64,000 nt of DNA from Sabellastarte sp. h YS-2021 (lineage: Eukaryota; Annelida; Polychaeta; Sabellida; Sabellidae): positions 32,882,040 through 32,946,039 of the forward strand of contig OZ024936.1 of assembly GCA_964017235.1 (NCBI GenBank), read 5' to 3'. The notes beneath the pieces were generated by a model. It searched no databases, was not told where the DNA came from, and saw only the letters and a list, made by a program, of their open reading frames with translations. Position 1 is the stretch's first letter. Every line of letters begins with the position of its first letter. The position numbers were made by a program, and so were the translations under genes. This document shows positions 35,501-45,499 of this stretch, in pieces.

Positions 35501-35802
35501 GTTCCTTATGGATCTGGCATTCAAAACACCGAGTGTAAACGGACCAGGGTTGAGGGATACATCTCCACCCAGTAACAGTAACAACATGAGCCCTCTTCCA
35601 TTAACCATGGTCGGAAATTTTCGGCAGGAACACAAATATGATAAATTTTTCGCAACCCGTGTCAAAGGAGGACATGATGTGTAAGATGCTCTGGTGCTGA
35701 ACCAATCATGTCTGTGGGCCAGTGCCACTGCAAACAGTGCCATGAAGAGGAGTAACCGAGGGCTGAACATGACTGGTGGGGTTGTACATCAGTAAGAAAA
35801 AG
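32536..35802 (-). mobile_element. LINE-A copy 2: near full-length CR1/L2-like retrotransposon
   Basis: Holds a short 5' UTR of about 30 nt, one intact ORF (32690-35770) and a 3' UTR of about 140 nt that ends in a TTAGAA-type short repeat on the element strand. It is inserted antisense into LINE-C. The reading frame is fully open, unlike all other elements here, which points to recent insertion and a possibly competent source copy. LINE-C resumes at about 35803. Confidence 0.93.
32690..35770 (-). CDS. LINE-A endonuclease/reverse transcriptase polyprotein, 2A-like motif
   Basis: This 1026-residue protein is intact. Residues 1-20 are a hydrophobic, signal-like start (MFSPRLLLFMALFAVALAHR). A second hydrophobic run (61-67) leads into GGDVSLNPGP, residues 68-77, which fits the 2A ribosome-skipping signature with NPGP at 74-77. 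The AP endonuclease follows: N84, TETH (E111), GDFNIH (219-224) and SDHA (281-284). After a basic linker comes the reverse transcriptase: PLIKKPNLPSNDLKNYRPVS, LVLLDLSAAFDTIDH, GVPQGSVLGPLLFSLY and the catalytic YADD (737-740). The C-terminal domain of CR1/L2-like elements (LDYCNSLF, LHWLPVEQRI, FAFDAPTVWNTLPDVI) closes it. The enzyme nicks target DNA and primes cDNA synthesis there. The start is the first ATG of the frame. No gag-like zinc-knuckle ORF1 is seen. Confidence 0.93.
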   Translation of the reverse strand: MFSPRLLLFMALFAVALAHRHDWFSTRASYTSCPPLTRVAKNLSYLCSCRKFPTMVNGRGLMLLLLLGGDVSLNPGPFTLGVLNARSIRNKGPLLADMVASYDLDLLCLTETHIRPFDSDSFLRSITPPDFNFPHKPRPSGIGGGVGFFIRSSYRPHIIETPCYQSFENIVVSIGLHGHSVLLACIYRPPGSCTCNFLEEFMSFVGYLSSINSSYYICGDFNIHVDVPVGDGQKFTTFLDSCDLKQLVNKPTHLHGHILDLILSPCDQDTIADVKICDFVSDHALVKCSVAFPCQVSHTPNVVQYRRFHRINMSDFRSDLKNTSFVKSPADAVVDLYDQYVHDLSDVLDRHAPLISKLTKKESADWMSDDYRRAKSLRRQFERTWRRAKSTLNRSRLRRQIARCNALVNKDKSDYYSKLISDNSHDSRKLWRELHKTLNRVSDATLPSHESEKSLADQFASFFTNKIKKIRDNFASSGTEYDVNPPSDPPQITVFRQVSEDAVDKIIKASPTKSCLLDPLPTFLIKECIDILLPSLTKLVNCSLMEGCVPDAFKSAVVTPLIKKPNLPSNDLKNYRPVSGLSFISKLVERVVAKQLLEHINANNLDNPYQSAYKAGHSTETALLYIKNEVHLSLSRGESTALVLLDLSAAFDTIDHSTLLGCLQNWFGVSGSFLKWFTSYLMDRYQSVKIGSTLSDVCKLLFGVPQGSVLGPLLFSLYTTPLSSIISKHNGIKFHFYADDSQLYIHLSQKNASAAFEKLNKCLNDVKEWMTTSKLKLNPDKTEFIIFGSKRQRDKLKACFPIDILGNSLCPADSVKNLGVWLDSDFSLSKHVQNVCKSCFVKLRDFRHVRRFLTHDVSVLVANALVSSRLDYCNSLFRSLSKFNLRKLQCIQNSAARIVSNTSRYTSITPVLKKLHWLPVEQRIVFKTVTLVYKYLHTGFPRYFSPHLSSYSSSYSTRCSESGGNFLVIPKFCPSVHKSVKQFGNSFAFDAPTVWNTLPDVIRASPSLASFRKQLKTYLYTKAYPP

Positions 35803-35910
35803 AAACTAAAAACTCATTATTTTAAAACAGCATATTGTGGAGAAAAAGCGCAATGATTGTTTTTTCTTAAATAGAATTGCACTATATAAATATGTCATGT
35901 TATGTTATGT
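35803..35910 (+). pseudogene. LINE-C, 3' tail after the LINE-A insertion
   Basis: Resumes with KKLKTHYFKTAYCGEKAQ then a stop, the expected end of a CR1/L2-like protein. It continues into a short 3' UTR that ends in ATGTT repeats, just before TATTACC. Confidence 0.8.
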
Positions 35911-36180
35911 TATTACCCATCTGTACATAAATGTAAAACATTTAGGCCACAGATTTGCTTTTGATGTTCCCACAGTGTGGAATGACTTACCTGATGATGT
36001 TCCTTCTGTTATATCCTTGCTTGTTTCAGGAAAAAGCTAAAATCTTATTTCTTTGAAAAGGCTTTCTCACCTTAGAATATTAACTCTATGGTGTTTCCAT
36101 GATATTGATCTGGCTATGTCTATGGAATGATGATTACTAAATTGATTCTGCTGTCATGCCTTAGGGTCTGCCTTGGCAGT
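35911..36180 (+). pseudogene. LINE-B relic 2, right piece
   Basis: Completes the relic that broke off at 30495: YPSVH-like start, then FAFDVPTVWNDLPDDVPS, a frameshift near FRKKLKSYFF, and a 3' UTR (CTATGGTGTTTCCATGATAT) like that at 29880. Confidence 0.8.
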
Positions 36181-36187
36181 ACAGTAC

Positions 36188-37447
36188 AGGTACAGTATAT
36201 ATGTTATGTACAAGTTGAGATTTTGTACAAGTTGCAACTTGTACAAGAAATCTGTACAATTTGCAACTTGTACAAACAGCTTGTGCAAGTTGCAACTTGT
36301 ACGGGTTGACTTGTACAATTTGCAACTTGTACAAATTTCGGACCTGTACAAGTTGCAACTTGTACAAGCTGCAAATTTATCAGTTGAGAAATGTATTTTA
36401 ATGAATTTATAATTTAAAATTCATAAAATCAACATATCAGATCTTCACGAATAACAAATTCACTGTAAATTATACTTTTTTAATGAGAAAGCTTATGTAT
36501 ATTTTCATAATTTTGTTGAGAATTACGACACTTTTTTAAATATATATCTTTTTCTTATTTTAAAAGTTTGAGTCACACTGGCTCACCTGAAGCCTACATC
36601 TGACCTTTGGGTTGGGGTTGGTAATCTTATAATTTATAATAATGTTTTTTGTCAACAATTCTACAAAGTTTATTTATTCCAAAACAAAGGGATAAATAAA
36701 ATTAATTGTTTTCTGGTGATAAAACCACATCTGAATTTAAGACTATACAAGGATTTTATTATTGGAAAGCATGTGTTCTTTGATGCTTTCCCTTACACAC
36801 TTGTGATCCTAGTTTATTGTCTAGAGGTAAGTCACAAAATAGCCGGATGCTATAGGAAGCCATACCAAGACAGTTGATTGCATTTAGAATATTTCTACTT
36901 CTTATAACTTTTTTAATTTTCATCTTTGAAGTCTGATTGTTTGCCTAAGTATTTTGTAAAAAAAGGAAAAAAGACCCCAGTTCAAAGTTCTACAACTCCA
37001 TTGAGAACAAAGATGGAGTCTTATAAGCATCAATAAGGCAGAGCTCACACAGCTGGACTTAGTATTTACCACTTAAGTGTTACTAGTAATTTTTTAAGGT
37101 TTTTCTGTAAATTAGGGTTAATTTTTTATGAAAAAATGATATACCTATGACACTCACAAATTAATTTGCATATTTACACATATAAAATAAGAAATATTTT
37201 CAATAAAATTGTTAATTTAAAACCAAAGTTCTTTTAAAATCCAACTTGTACAATATTGTTGTACAAGTTGAGATTATATGATGGTGAAATTCTGTACAAG
37301 TTACAACTTGTATAACCAATCTTGTATGAGTTGCAACTTGTACAAACTACTTGTACAAGTTGCAACTTGTACAGTACAAGCTTTTTGTAGAAGTTGCAAC
37401 TTGTACAAAATCTCAACTTGTACATAACATATATATATAGAACTGTA
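36188..37447. mobile_element. Foldback-like element with subrepeat-built inverted arms
   Basis: The left arm (about 36188-36385) and right arm (about 37245-37447) are inverted copies. Both are made of short palindromic units containing TTGTACAAGTTGCAAC. The outermost shared stretch reads TATATGTTATGTACAAGTTG on the outside of each arm. The roughly 860 bp between them is AT-rich and non-coding. The design resembles foldback (FB) transposons, known for long inverted repeats made of small direct repeats. Confidence 0.75.
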
Positions 37448-37792
37448 TAGAGGAACATTTACAACAAAATTTTGTCATTAGTACTGGGATTAATATTATT
37501 GTTTTTTTTGCAACATCTGTCTTTTATAGCCATTCTATACATTCACTTTCCAGTGTATCTCAGATTAGCAGATGCACAAAAACATAACTTAAATTTAAAA
37601 AACTTATTTAAGATTAAAGGTCTCTTGGATTTTCAATCACTTTTGCTTGATGGTCTAGATCGTGAACTTAATTAAATAATCTAGTGCATGATTCATGTTA
37701 TCACCTTTAACTCATTATTTTTAGGTTGGTCTTTCTGTTGTAGCACTCGACCTTCCATTGCCACTGAATTTTACTTTTTTCTGCATCAGTCT
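37448..37792. other. Non-coding gap
   Basis: AT-rich; a small ORF at 37472-37675 has no recognisable features. It ends at the left copy of the SINE target duplication. Confidence 0.5.
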
Positions 37793-37805
37793 GGTATGAC
37801 AAACA

Positions 37806-38037
37806 TTTTATTTATTTGGGGTTTTACATCGCTTTCAACACTGTACAGGTCATATCACAAAGGGTAGTTGGAAGGGCAGAGGAAGCCAGTACATACAGTT
37901 CGTTAGGGTTCTGTACTGTAAACTGCCGACCAACAACAAGCAACTACCAGCTTTCCCACTTGAGGCCATGCCAGGGATCGAACCCAGGCCTCAGAGGTGG
38001 GAGGCGAGAGTGTTACCACTCTGCCACCGTGGCCCCC
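37806..38037 (-). mobile_element. tRNA-derived SINE, copy 1, with 13-bp target duplication
   Basis: On the minus strand it begins with a tRNA-like head (GGGGCCACGGTGGCAGAGTG holding an A box, and GGTTCGATCCC as B box), followed by a body (AAGCTGGTAGTTGCTTG, CTGCCCTTCCAACTACC). The tail is AAACCCCAAATAAATAAAAT. GGTATGACAAACA lies directly on both sides (37793-37805 and 38038-38050). It shares the whole 232-bp consensus with the copy at 39827. The tail resembles a LINE 3' end, which would explain its mobilisation. Confidence 0.93.
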
Positions 38038-38050
38038 GGTATGACAAACA

Positions 38051-38229
38051 ATAAGGTTTTCAGACTCAATTTGGCCATGCACAAGCCCTTGTAACTCTAA
38101 GGCGCAACACCAAAATCCAATTCAAAACAATCATCCTTCCTTATAGCCGATGCTTAGTCCAGTACCAGACAGAGATGCCAGATAGAGTGTATGCTAAGTT
38201 GGGAAAGCCTTTTTGAAGAGACACTACAC
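38051..38229. other. Short non-coding gap
   Basis: No feature recognised; it includes a piece (CTCTAAGGCGCAACACCAAAA) similar to the LINE 3' UTR. Confidence 0.4.
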
Positions 38230-38795
38230 TGAAAACCGAAATGACAAATAAGTGACAAAAAAAGTTAGCATTACTGTGCCTGAGATGACTACCCTAATGA
38301 CTAGTGTTTATTTGTTTAAAACTCGTCAAGTATATCTAGTCATAAACTTGTCAGTAAACAACTTTTATTAGTCATTAGTTTGTCATATATTAGTCAGAAA
38401 AGTCACCTCTGATTAACTAATGACAAGTTAAGGACTAATTAATGACTAGCATACACTTGCTAGTTGTTAGTCAGAGATGCCTATTTTCTGATTAATATAT
38501 GACAAACATACACTTGTCACTGTGCCAAAGGTAGTCATTTCAGGCACAGTAAAAAGTTTGTCCAATGATAGTCAAACATATTAGGCAATAGTATGTCATA
38601 TATTAGTCACCACATAGTCACAAAATAGTCATCTCTGACTAACTAATGATCAGTATATTTGACTATTTTATGACAAACTTTTTACTGTGCCTGAAATGAC
38701 TACCTCTTCCACATTGACAACGGTATATTTGTCAAATATAAGTCACAAGCCAGGGGTCAGTATCTGAAAAGTAGTCCATAGGCACAGTAAAAGCT
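38230..38795. repeat. Clustered inverted repeats, TGACAAA/TTTGTCA-rich MITE
   Basis: A perfect 33-bp inverted pair lies at about 38530-38562 and 38671-38703 (core GGTAGTCATTTCAGGCACAG). Further diverged copies of GTGCCTGARATGACTACC occur near 38277 and a GGCACAGTAAA copy near 38781. Between them run many TGACAAA and TTAGTCA words. It looks like a nested or multimeric foldback MITE. Confidence 0.7.
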
Positions 38796-39285
38796 TGTCA
38801 TAAAATTGCTAAATATAAAGTTATTTTGTCAGGTGAGTATTTGATGACAAAGTATGTAAATTTCTCACTAATTCACTCGAAATTGCTCCATCTTTTTACT
38901 GTTACGGAGATATTTCCAATTTTTTATTTTATCTAAAATCCAAGACGGTCAGCAAAATTTGCAAAAATTGAAATTTTACCCTTATGTATAGCATACTTTT
39001 CCACTACCCTATGGATCTCTATCTCTTACAGTTTCCAAGCAATGGTTCAATTTTTTCTTTTCCACTAAACTACTAGATGGCCTCCAAAAGTGGCGAAAAT
39101 CACTTTTGAATACAATACTACTCTAGCACCTTCTGGGTCAAAAATTTCCGAGCATACCTTAATAGCTCTTACTCGCTTACCCACAGAGCTAACAGTGCCA
39201 AATGCAATACCAAGCAAGCCAAATATATGCCTAACTTTAGCAAAATAACTTGAATCATTTTCTTTTAAATGCACAGAAACCAACA
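38796..39285. other. Non-coding DNA
   Basis: No coding or repeat feature that I can name. Confidence 0.45.
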
Positions 39286-40780
39286 ATAATAAGTTTCGCT
39301 ATCCTCTTTTGACCTCGATGAAGGGATCCAAGGTCAAATTCGACAACATCAAAAAATTCGCAGGATATGATTTCCTGTAGGTTGGTTTCACATTGCAAAC
39401 CTCTAGGACCAACAATAAGTGAGTTATAAGTACTTTTAAGTTTGGCTATCCTCGTTTGACCTTGAAGAGGGTGCCCAAGGTCAAATCTGTCCACAACAGA
39501 AGATTTCCAACCCATGACTTCCTAGAGGTTGGTTTACCATCCCAAACCTCAAGGACCAATAACCAGTGAGTTATAAGCACTTATAAGTTTGACTATCCTC
39601 ATTTGACCTTGAAGGAGGGGCTCAAGGTCAAATCTGACCACACCAAATGATTTCCAGCCCATGATTTCCTGTAGGTTGGTTTACCATCACAAACCTGTAC
39701 AACCAATAATATGCCAGTTATAAGCACTTTTAAGTTTGGCTATCCTCATTTGACCTTGAAGGAGGGGCCCAAAGTCAAATCTTTCCACACCAGAAGATTC
39801 CCAGACCATGATTTCCTATATGTTGGGGGGGCCACGGTGGCAGAGTGGTAACACTCTCGCCTCCCACCTCTGTGGCCGGGGTTCGATCCCCGTCATGGCT
39901 GTAAGTGGGAAAGCTGGTAGTTGCTTGCCGTTGGTCGGCAGTTTACAGTACAGAACCCTAGCAAACTATATGTACTGGTTTCCTCTGCCCTTCCAACTAC
40001 CCGTCGTGATATGACCTGTACAATGTTGAAAGCGACATAAAACCCCAAATAAACAAACAAAAATCCTATATGTTGGTTTACCATCCCAAACCTGAAGGAC
40101 CAATAATCAGTGAGTTGTACGCACTTTTCAAGTTTGGCTATTCTCTTTTGACCTTGAAGGAGTGGCCCAAGGTCAAATCTGACCACACCATAACATTCCG
40201 AGCCCATGATTTCCTATTGGTTGGTTTACCATCCCAAACCTCAAGAACCAATATAAGTGAGTTATAAGCACTTTTAAGTTTGGCTATCCTTGTTTGACCT
40301 GGAAGCAGGGGTCCAAGGTTAAATTGGACAACATCAGAAAATTCGCAGCACATGATTTCCTGTAGGTTGGTTTCACATTGCAAAACTCTAGGACCAATAA
40401 TAAGCAAGATATAGACACTTTTAAAGTCTGCTATGTGGGTTACTTTAATTGGCACTCCGTGGATGACCTTGAATTAAGAGCTTCAAGGTCAAATGTCTGT
40501 AAGGTTGTAGAAGGCATGTATATCTGTTATACATATCAGCTATGAAGAGATTCAGCCTTCTACCTGTGACAACCAGCCAGTAGAAAAAGGTATATAATTT
40601 TCAAAGAAATACCCCCGACGGCATTTCACTCCCAGAGAATCTTTGCCCCCCAATGAAGATTTCCTGCAAATCTAGTGTAGTTTTCTTCTGAGAGGGTTAA
40701 TACAAAAGTATATCTATGCGCAGCGCGTAGTGAACGCAAAACCAAAGTAACCAGCAGATGCCTCCGGTAGATATAATAAT
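39286..40780 (+). mobile_element. Tandem-core element, family 1, copy B (old, SINE-interrupted)
   Basis: About seven diverged 147-bp units (TTTGACCTTGAAGGAGG and AACCTCTAGGACCAATAATAA), then the family 1 flank (40390-40780) with a decayed terminal hairpin near 40752-40775 (AGATGCCTCCGGTAGATAT). The left end is missing. The SINE at 39827-40063 sits in one unit. Confidence 0.85.
39827..40063 (+). mobile_element. tRNA-derived SINE, copy 2, inside a 147-bp unit
   Basis: The same family as 37806-38037, in plus orientation: a pol III-type head (TGGCAGAGTGG; GGTTCGATCCC), the same body, and the tail ending AAATAAACAAACAAAAA. The target duplication TCCTATATGTTGG is perfect (39814-39826 and 40064-40076), and the host unit reads correctly once the SINE is taken out. 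Confidence 0.95.
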
Positions 40781-40861
40781 ATGTTAGATTTTATATACCA
40801 CATCTAAAACCTGAGATAGTTTAGGTAGCATATATATAATGGTGAAAGTAATGAGATTGAC

Positions 40862-42716
40862 AATAGCATCAGAGATGCCTGTACCACAAAGCCTGGGGAA
40901 ATAGTTTTCAACACCATGAGATATAGAAGTAGTGAAACAGTACACAGATTGGGATACTTTCAGATCAGTGTCAGCATCCAAATAATGTTTAAGTAGAGAA
41001 AATAACATCTAACAGAGAGAAACTGCATGTAAAGATTAAGTATTAAACAAGACAATTGAAATAAACTAAAAATTATGAAGCTTTAAGACTTCTGCCATTA
41101 TGATATTCATTTGTATGGTCGAATTATGGTTTGTATGTTTTGAATATTACCCATACATACAGATGTGGCAATATATGCTTTTATGTAGAGTTGGGGCAAA
41201 GCCTGTGGCTCACTTGATACAATACCATCCGTTACAGTGGGAAGTTGCAAAAGTAAAACGGTTAATGAATTCTAATATGACTTTAACAGTGCTTAATCTT
41301 TATCAAGAGACCCTCAAGTTGCAACAACCAAGATTCAAGTAAAAAGACATAAGAGAGATATAAGAGAGATAAAATAGTATCACATATCCCCATAAATAGA
41401 TAAATAGCATCAGATATGCAAGATCAAAGGTCAAATCCAGGTCACACCATGACGTTGCACACATATAACCCCCGATCACTGTCCCTACGAAGTATCAACT
41501 TCCTACACCATACAGTTTCCGAGATATGGCCTGGACAAGATTTTATAGGTCAAGGTCACTATGGCAAGGTCAAAGGTCAAATTAAGGTCACACCATGATA
41601 ATTTACATCTACACACCATAGCCAATGTCGATATCTAGTATCAACTTCCTGCACCTTACAGTTTCCGTAATATCCCCCGGACAAGATTTTATAGGTCAAG
41701 GTCACTATGGCAAGGTCAAAGGTCAAATCAAGGTTATGCCATAGTGTTGCACACCTACACCGCCTAATCAATGGCCCTACCATGTATCAACTTCTGAAAA
41801 CTTATGGTTGCTGTGATATAGCCCGGACAAGATTTTATAGGTCAAGTTCACTCCAGCAAGGTCAACGGTCAAATTAAGGCCACACCACACCTACACCCCC
41901 TAACCAATGTCTGTATTAAGTACCAACACCAACACTGTACAGTTTCCGAGATATAGTCCCGACAAGATTTTATAGGTCACTATGGCAAGGTCAAATCAAG
42001 GTCACACCATGATGTTGCCCCCTACACCCCTAACCAATATCCCTTCCAAGTATCAACTTCCTACACCTTACAGTTTCTGAGATATAGCCCGGACAAGATT
42101 TTCAAACTCAAGGTCACTACGGCAAGTTCAAAGTTCAAATCAAGGTCAGACCATGATGTTGCATACCTACACCCCAAACCAATGTCCTTACTACATAATC
42201 CAGGGGTAGCGATCAATCAAACCAACATGAAAACAAATAATCGCTCCCAAAACCTGCTTAATAATTGTTGGAAAGCCTGATTATAGTCCAGGTAACAAGC
42301 TAAGTACACTCAAAACAAGACCACTGCCGCGGTGTGTATCTCCCGCCGAGCATTAAATAGCCCAGACAGGATTTTATAGGTCAAGGTCACTACGGCCAGA
42401 TCAAGGGTGAAATCAAGGTCCGACCATGACGTTGCACACCTACATCCCCTAACCAATGTTCCTACCAAGTATCAACTTCCTACACCTTACGGTTTCCGAG
42501 ATATAGCTTGGACAAGATCTTCAAACTCAAGGTCACTGCGGCAAGGTCAAAGGTCAAATCAGGGTCAGACCATGACGTTGCACACCTACACATCCTTACA
42601 AATATCCTTACCAAGTACCAACTCTCTACACCTTACGGTTTGTGAGATAAAGTCTGGACAAATGTTTTCTCGCCACCTGCCCGCCCATCCGTACAACATG
42701 GGCTGTCGGGTAAAAC
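40862..42716 (+). mobile_element. Tandem-core element, family 2, copy 2
   Basis: Starts ATAGCATCAGAGATGCCTGT, has the unique left segment to about 41340, then eight or nine GGTCA-rich units of about 145 bp. It ends with CGCCACCTGCCCGCCCATCC and GGGCTGTCGGGTAAAA. Both subterminal repeats are mutated (TACCACAAAGCC; GGCTGTCGGGTA). An unrelated segment of about 150 bp (42200-42355) interrupts one unit. Perfect DR1 motifs lie at 41567-41579, 41713-41725 and 42544-42556. Confidence 0.87.
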
Positions 42717-43485
42717 ATAGATGAATAACATATTTGAGAGAAATTGTGTAGCTGCAATACTTTTGAAGATATAAACCATTTACTCATTACGGTTATCATA
42801 AAAAATTGACAAAGTAGCTCTTACTCACTTCTATGGAGATACACTTCTGACCATGTTGTAGCTGTGGAGAAAGTAGCTGCACAACATATTGGAACAAAAT
42901 ACTCTAAATGCAATAGTTTGAGAGTTATAAGCCATATAATTATATCAGGTAAAAGTGCTATTACTCACTCAAAAGTAGGCCAAAGTTTACCAAACCCAAA
43001 AAATTTTTGAAGAGTGTACTAATTTATTAGGACAAGTAATTTACCAAAAATGTGTAACTGTAGTAGTTTCAGAGAAATATGCGTGACCCACGCATGCGCA
43101 CACACATGGTACAAATTATAATCTCCCACCGGCGAGCCGGGAGGGAGATAATAGAATATGGGTAGCTGGGGTTAAAAAGGGGTATTTTAAACTCATATTT
43201 GATCCTCAGTAAGAGATATGTACCAATACAATTTAACACCCAACATATTAAACAATTGAAGCAAATTTCCTTTAAAATATATATAATTTTTTTGTTGTAG
43301 TATTGCAACAACAAATTAACAGACTGAGTGCTCTGTCACTGATCTATTATGTCTAGTTCCACAACACTGGGAATCAAACCCAGGCCTCCCAGTCCAATTT
43401 TTTGTTACAAGAATGGCAAAAAAATATTGAGACATGACTTTTAAAAAAAATTTGTCTTTGAGCAATATGTCTCAAATAATGGATA
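42717..43485. other. Non-coding DNA with a hairpin
   Basis: ATCTCCCACCGG and CCGGGAGGGAGAT (near 43121-43149) form an imperfect hairpin. A minus-strand tRNA-like B box is at about 43370-43385. No gene seen. Confidence 0.5.
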
Positions 43486-44785
43486 ATTGTATCCACAGGA
43501 GGCATCCGGTTTAGCATTCGCTACGCCGCCGCCGCCACCGCAGCACGTAGAGATTTTTGGCATTAACGCTCTCAGAAAAAAACTACACCAGCTAGGTTCA
43601 CCAAATTTGCAGGATATCTTCATTGGGGGTAAACTTCTCTGGGACTGAAATTAGCCTCATTCTGAAAAACAAGATGGCCACCGCGGGCATTACTTTGAAA
43701 ATTATCTACATTTTTCTACTGGCTGGTTAGGTAGAAGGTTGAATCTCTTCATAAGTGATATTTATAACAGATATACATGTCCTCTACCACCTTGCAGACA
43801 TTTGACCTTGGAGTTCTAAATTCAAGGTCATCCACGGAGTGCCAAAGTACCCCACATAGTGGACTTTAAAAATGTCTATATCTCCCTTATTATTGGTTGC
43901 AGAGGTTTGCAATGTGAAACCAACCTGTAGGAAATCATGTGCTGCGAATCTTCTGATGTGGTCGGATTTGACCTTGGACCTCTCCTTCAAGGTCAAATGA
44001 GGATAGCCAAACTTAAAGTGCTTATAACTCGCTTATTATTGGTCCCAGAGGTTTGGGATGGTAAAACAAACAAAAGGAAATCATGGGCTGGAAATCTTCT
44101 GATGTGCTCAGATTTTACCTTGGGCCCCTCCTTCAAGGTCAAATGAGGATAGTCAAACTTAAAAGTGCTTATAACTCACTTATTATTGGCCCTAGAAGTT
44201 TGGGGTGGTAAACCAACATATAGGAAATCACACCCTGAGAATCTTCTGGTTTGGACGGATTTAACCTTGGGCCCCTCCTTCATGGTCAAATGAGGATAGC
44301 CAAACTTAAAAGTGCTTGTAACTCACTTATTATTGGTCCTAGAATAATGGGAAACCATGGGCAGGGAATCTTCTGATTTTGTCACATTTGACCTTTAGCC
44401 CCTCCTTCAAGGTCAAATGAAGACAGTCATACAGTGCTTATAACTCGCTTATTATTGGTCCTACAGGTTTGGGATGGTAAACCAACATATAGGAAATCAT
44501 GGGCTGGGAATCTTCTGGTGTGGTCTGATTTGACCTTGGACCTCTCCTTCAAGGTCAACTGAGGATAGCCAAACTTAAAAGTGCTAATAACTCGCTTATC
44601 ATTGGTCCTAGAGGTTTGGGATGGTAAACGAACCTATAGGAAATCATGGGCTGGGAATCTTTTGCTGTGTTCAGCTTTGACCTTGGGCACCTCCCTCAAG
44701 GTCAAACAATAGTTCACTGGCTTTGGTGAGTTGTCTTTCTGGTGGATACAAATTTGCATCGGTTCTTCGATGTGTAGGTTTAGTT
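43486..44785 (-). mobile_element. Tandem-core element, family 1, copy C
   Basis: Inverted relative to copies A and B. The left end at 43486 is ATTGTATCCACA with a decayed hairpin, then the family flank, about six diverged 147-bp units, GGTGGATACAAAT at 44741 and a small terminal hairpin (CATCGGTTCTTCGATG). Confidence 0.87.
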
Positions 44786-45499
44786 TTATTTGATTCCAAC
44801 AGGCATATATTCCTGTATATAAGCTGCATGCACGAATCGTGCATTAGTTTGCAAGCAATTGCTGTGTAGACAAGGACAGAAGTTGTTTCCGATTACTTCT
44901 TTCAACAAGGATTCATTTTGTGCTTTAATTTATATTTTTAACCCTTAAAATGGTCAAATATGGAAGCAGATAGGGGTTAAATATTTTATTTCGACAGGCC
45001 AATGTCCTGTATGGTATATAAGCTCCAGCACGAGTCCTTAAGTCTTTACAACGTGAACCCAGAAGTGGACTTAAAGTTGTGAAATATGATAAAAATACTC
45101 GTCTGATCTGTGAATTGTCACAAAATAAGATTCTATGCTATAAAATAAAGAAACTGATGTAGTTTCAGTATCCAACAACAAGTATATCCACAGAAATAAT
45201 AATTTTCTTTCCTTGCAATAAAAGGCACGTATTCTATTATTTGCAGCCAACTCAAAAAGAGGAAGTGGATGGCTTCTTCACTACTGGGGTCACCTGGATT
45301 CCAAGGCATCTCGCCACTATTATTGGACCATTTTTCTTGGATGTTGGCCGAATGCCTGCGGCCTCCCGAGTAAGCATTCAGTTCCACATGGTAAGCTATT
45401 GTAGCGCAATAAAATTTACGTTTCTGTGAATGAAAATATTTTTTCTTTTCATCCCGAATTTCTCACAGAGGCAGTTTTCTCGCGAGACCGTGAATTGGC
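44786..45499. other. Non-coding or unassigned; one unexplained open frame
   Basis: Positions about 45247-45420 are unusually GC-rich for this region, begin after a TTTGCAG-like acceptor and are followed by ATG|GTAAGC, a good donor. Open frames exist on both strands (plus: EVDGFFTTGVTWIPRHLATI; minus: NIQEKWSNNSGEMPWNPGD). It does not match UBR5 or any family I recognise, so it may be a repeat fragment or a stray exon. Confidence 0.3.

Noticed and set aside
39827..39905. Functional tRNA gene (also 8853-8928, 37972-38037 and 50870-50945)
   Set aside because: Pol III boxes are present, but the acceptor and anticodon arms do not form, and two copies are heads of complete SINEs with target duplications.
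45241..45430. UBR5 upstream coding exon
   Set aside because: The UBR5 start codon is clear at 48447, and the translation here has no similarity to UBR5.
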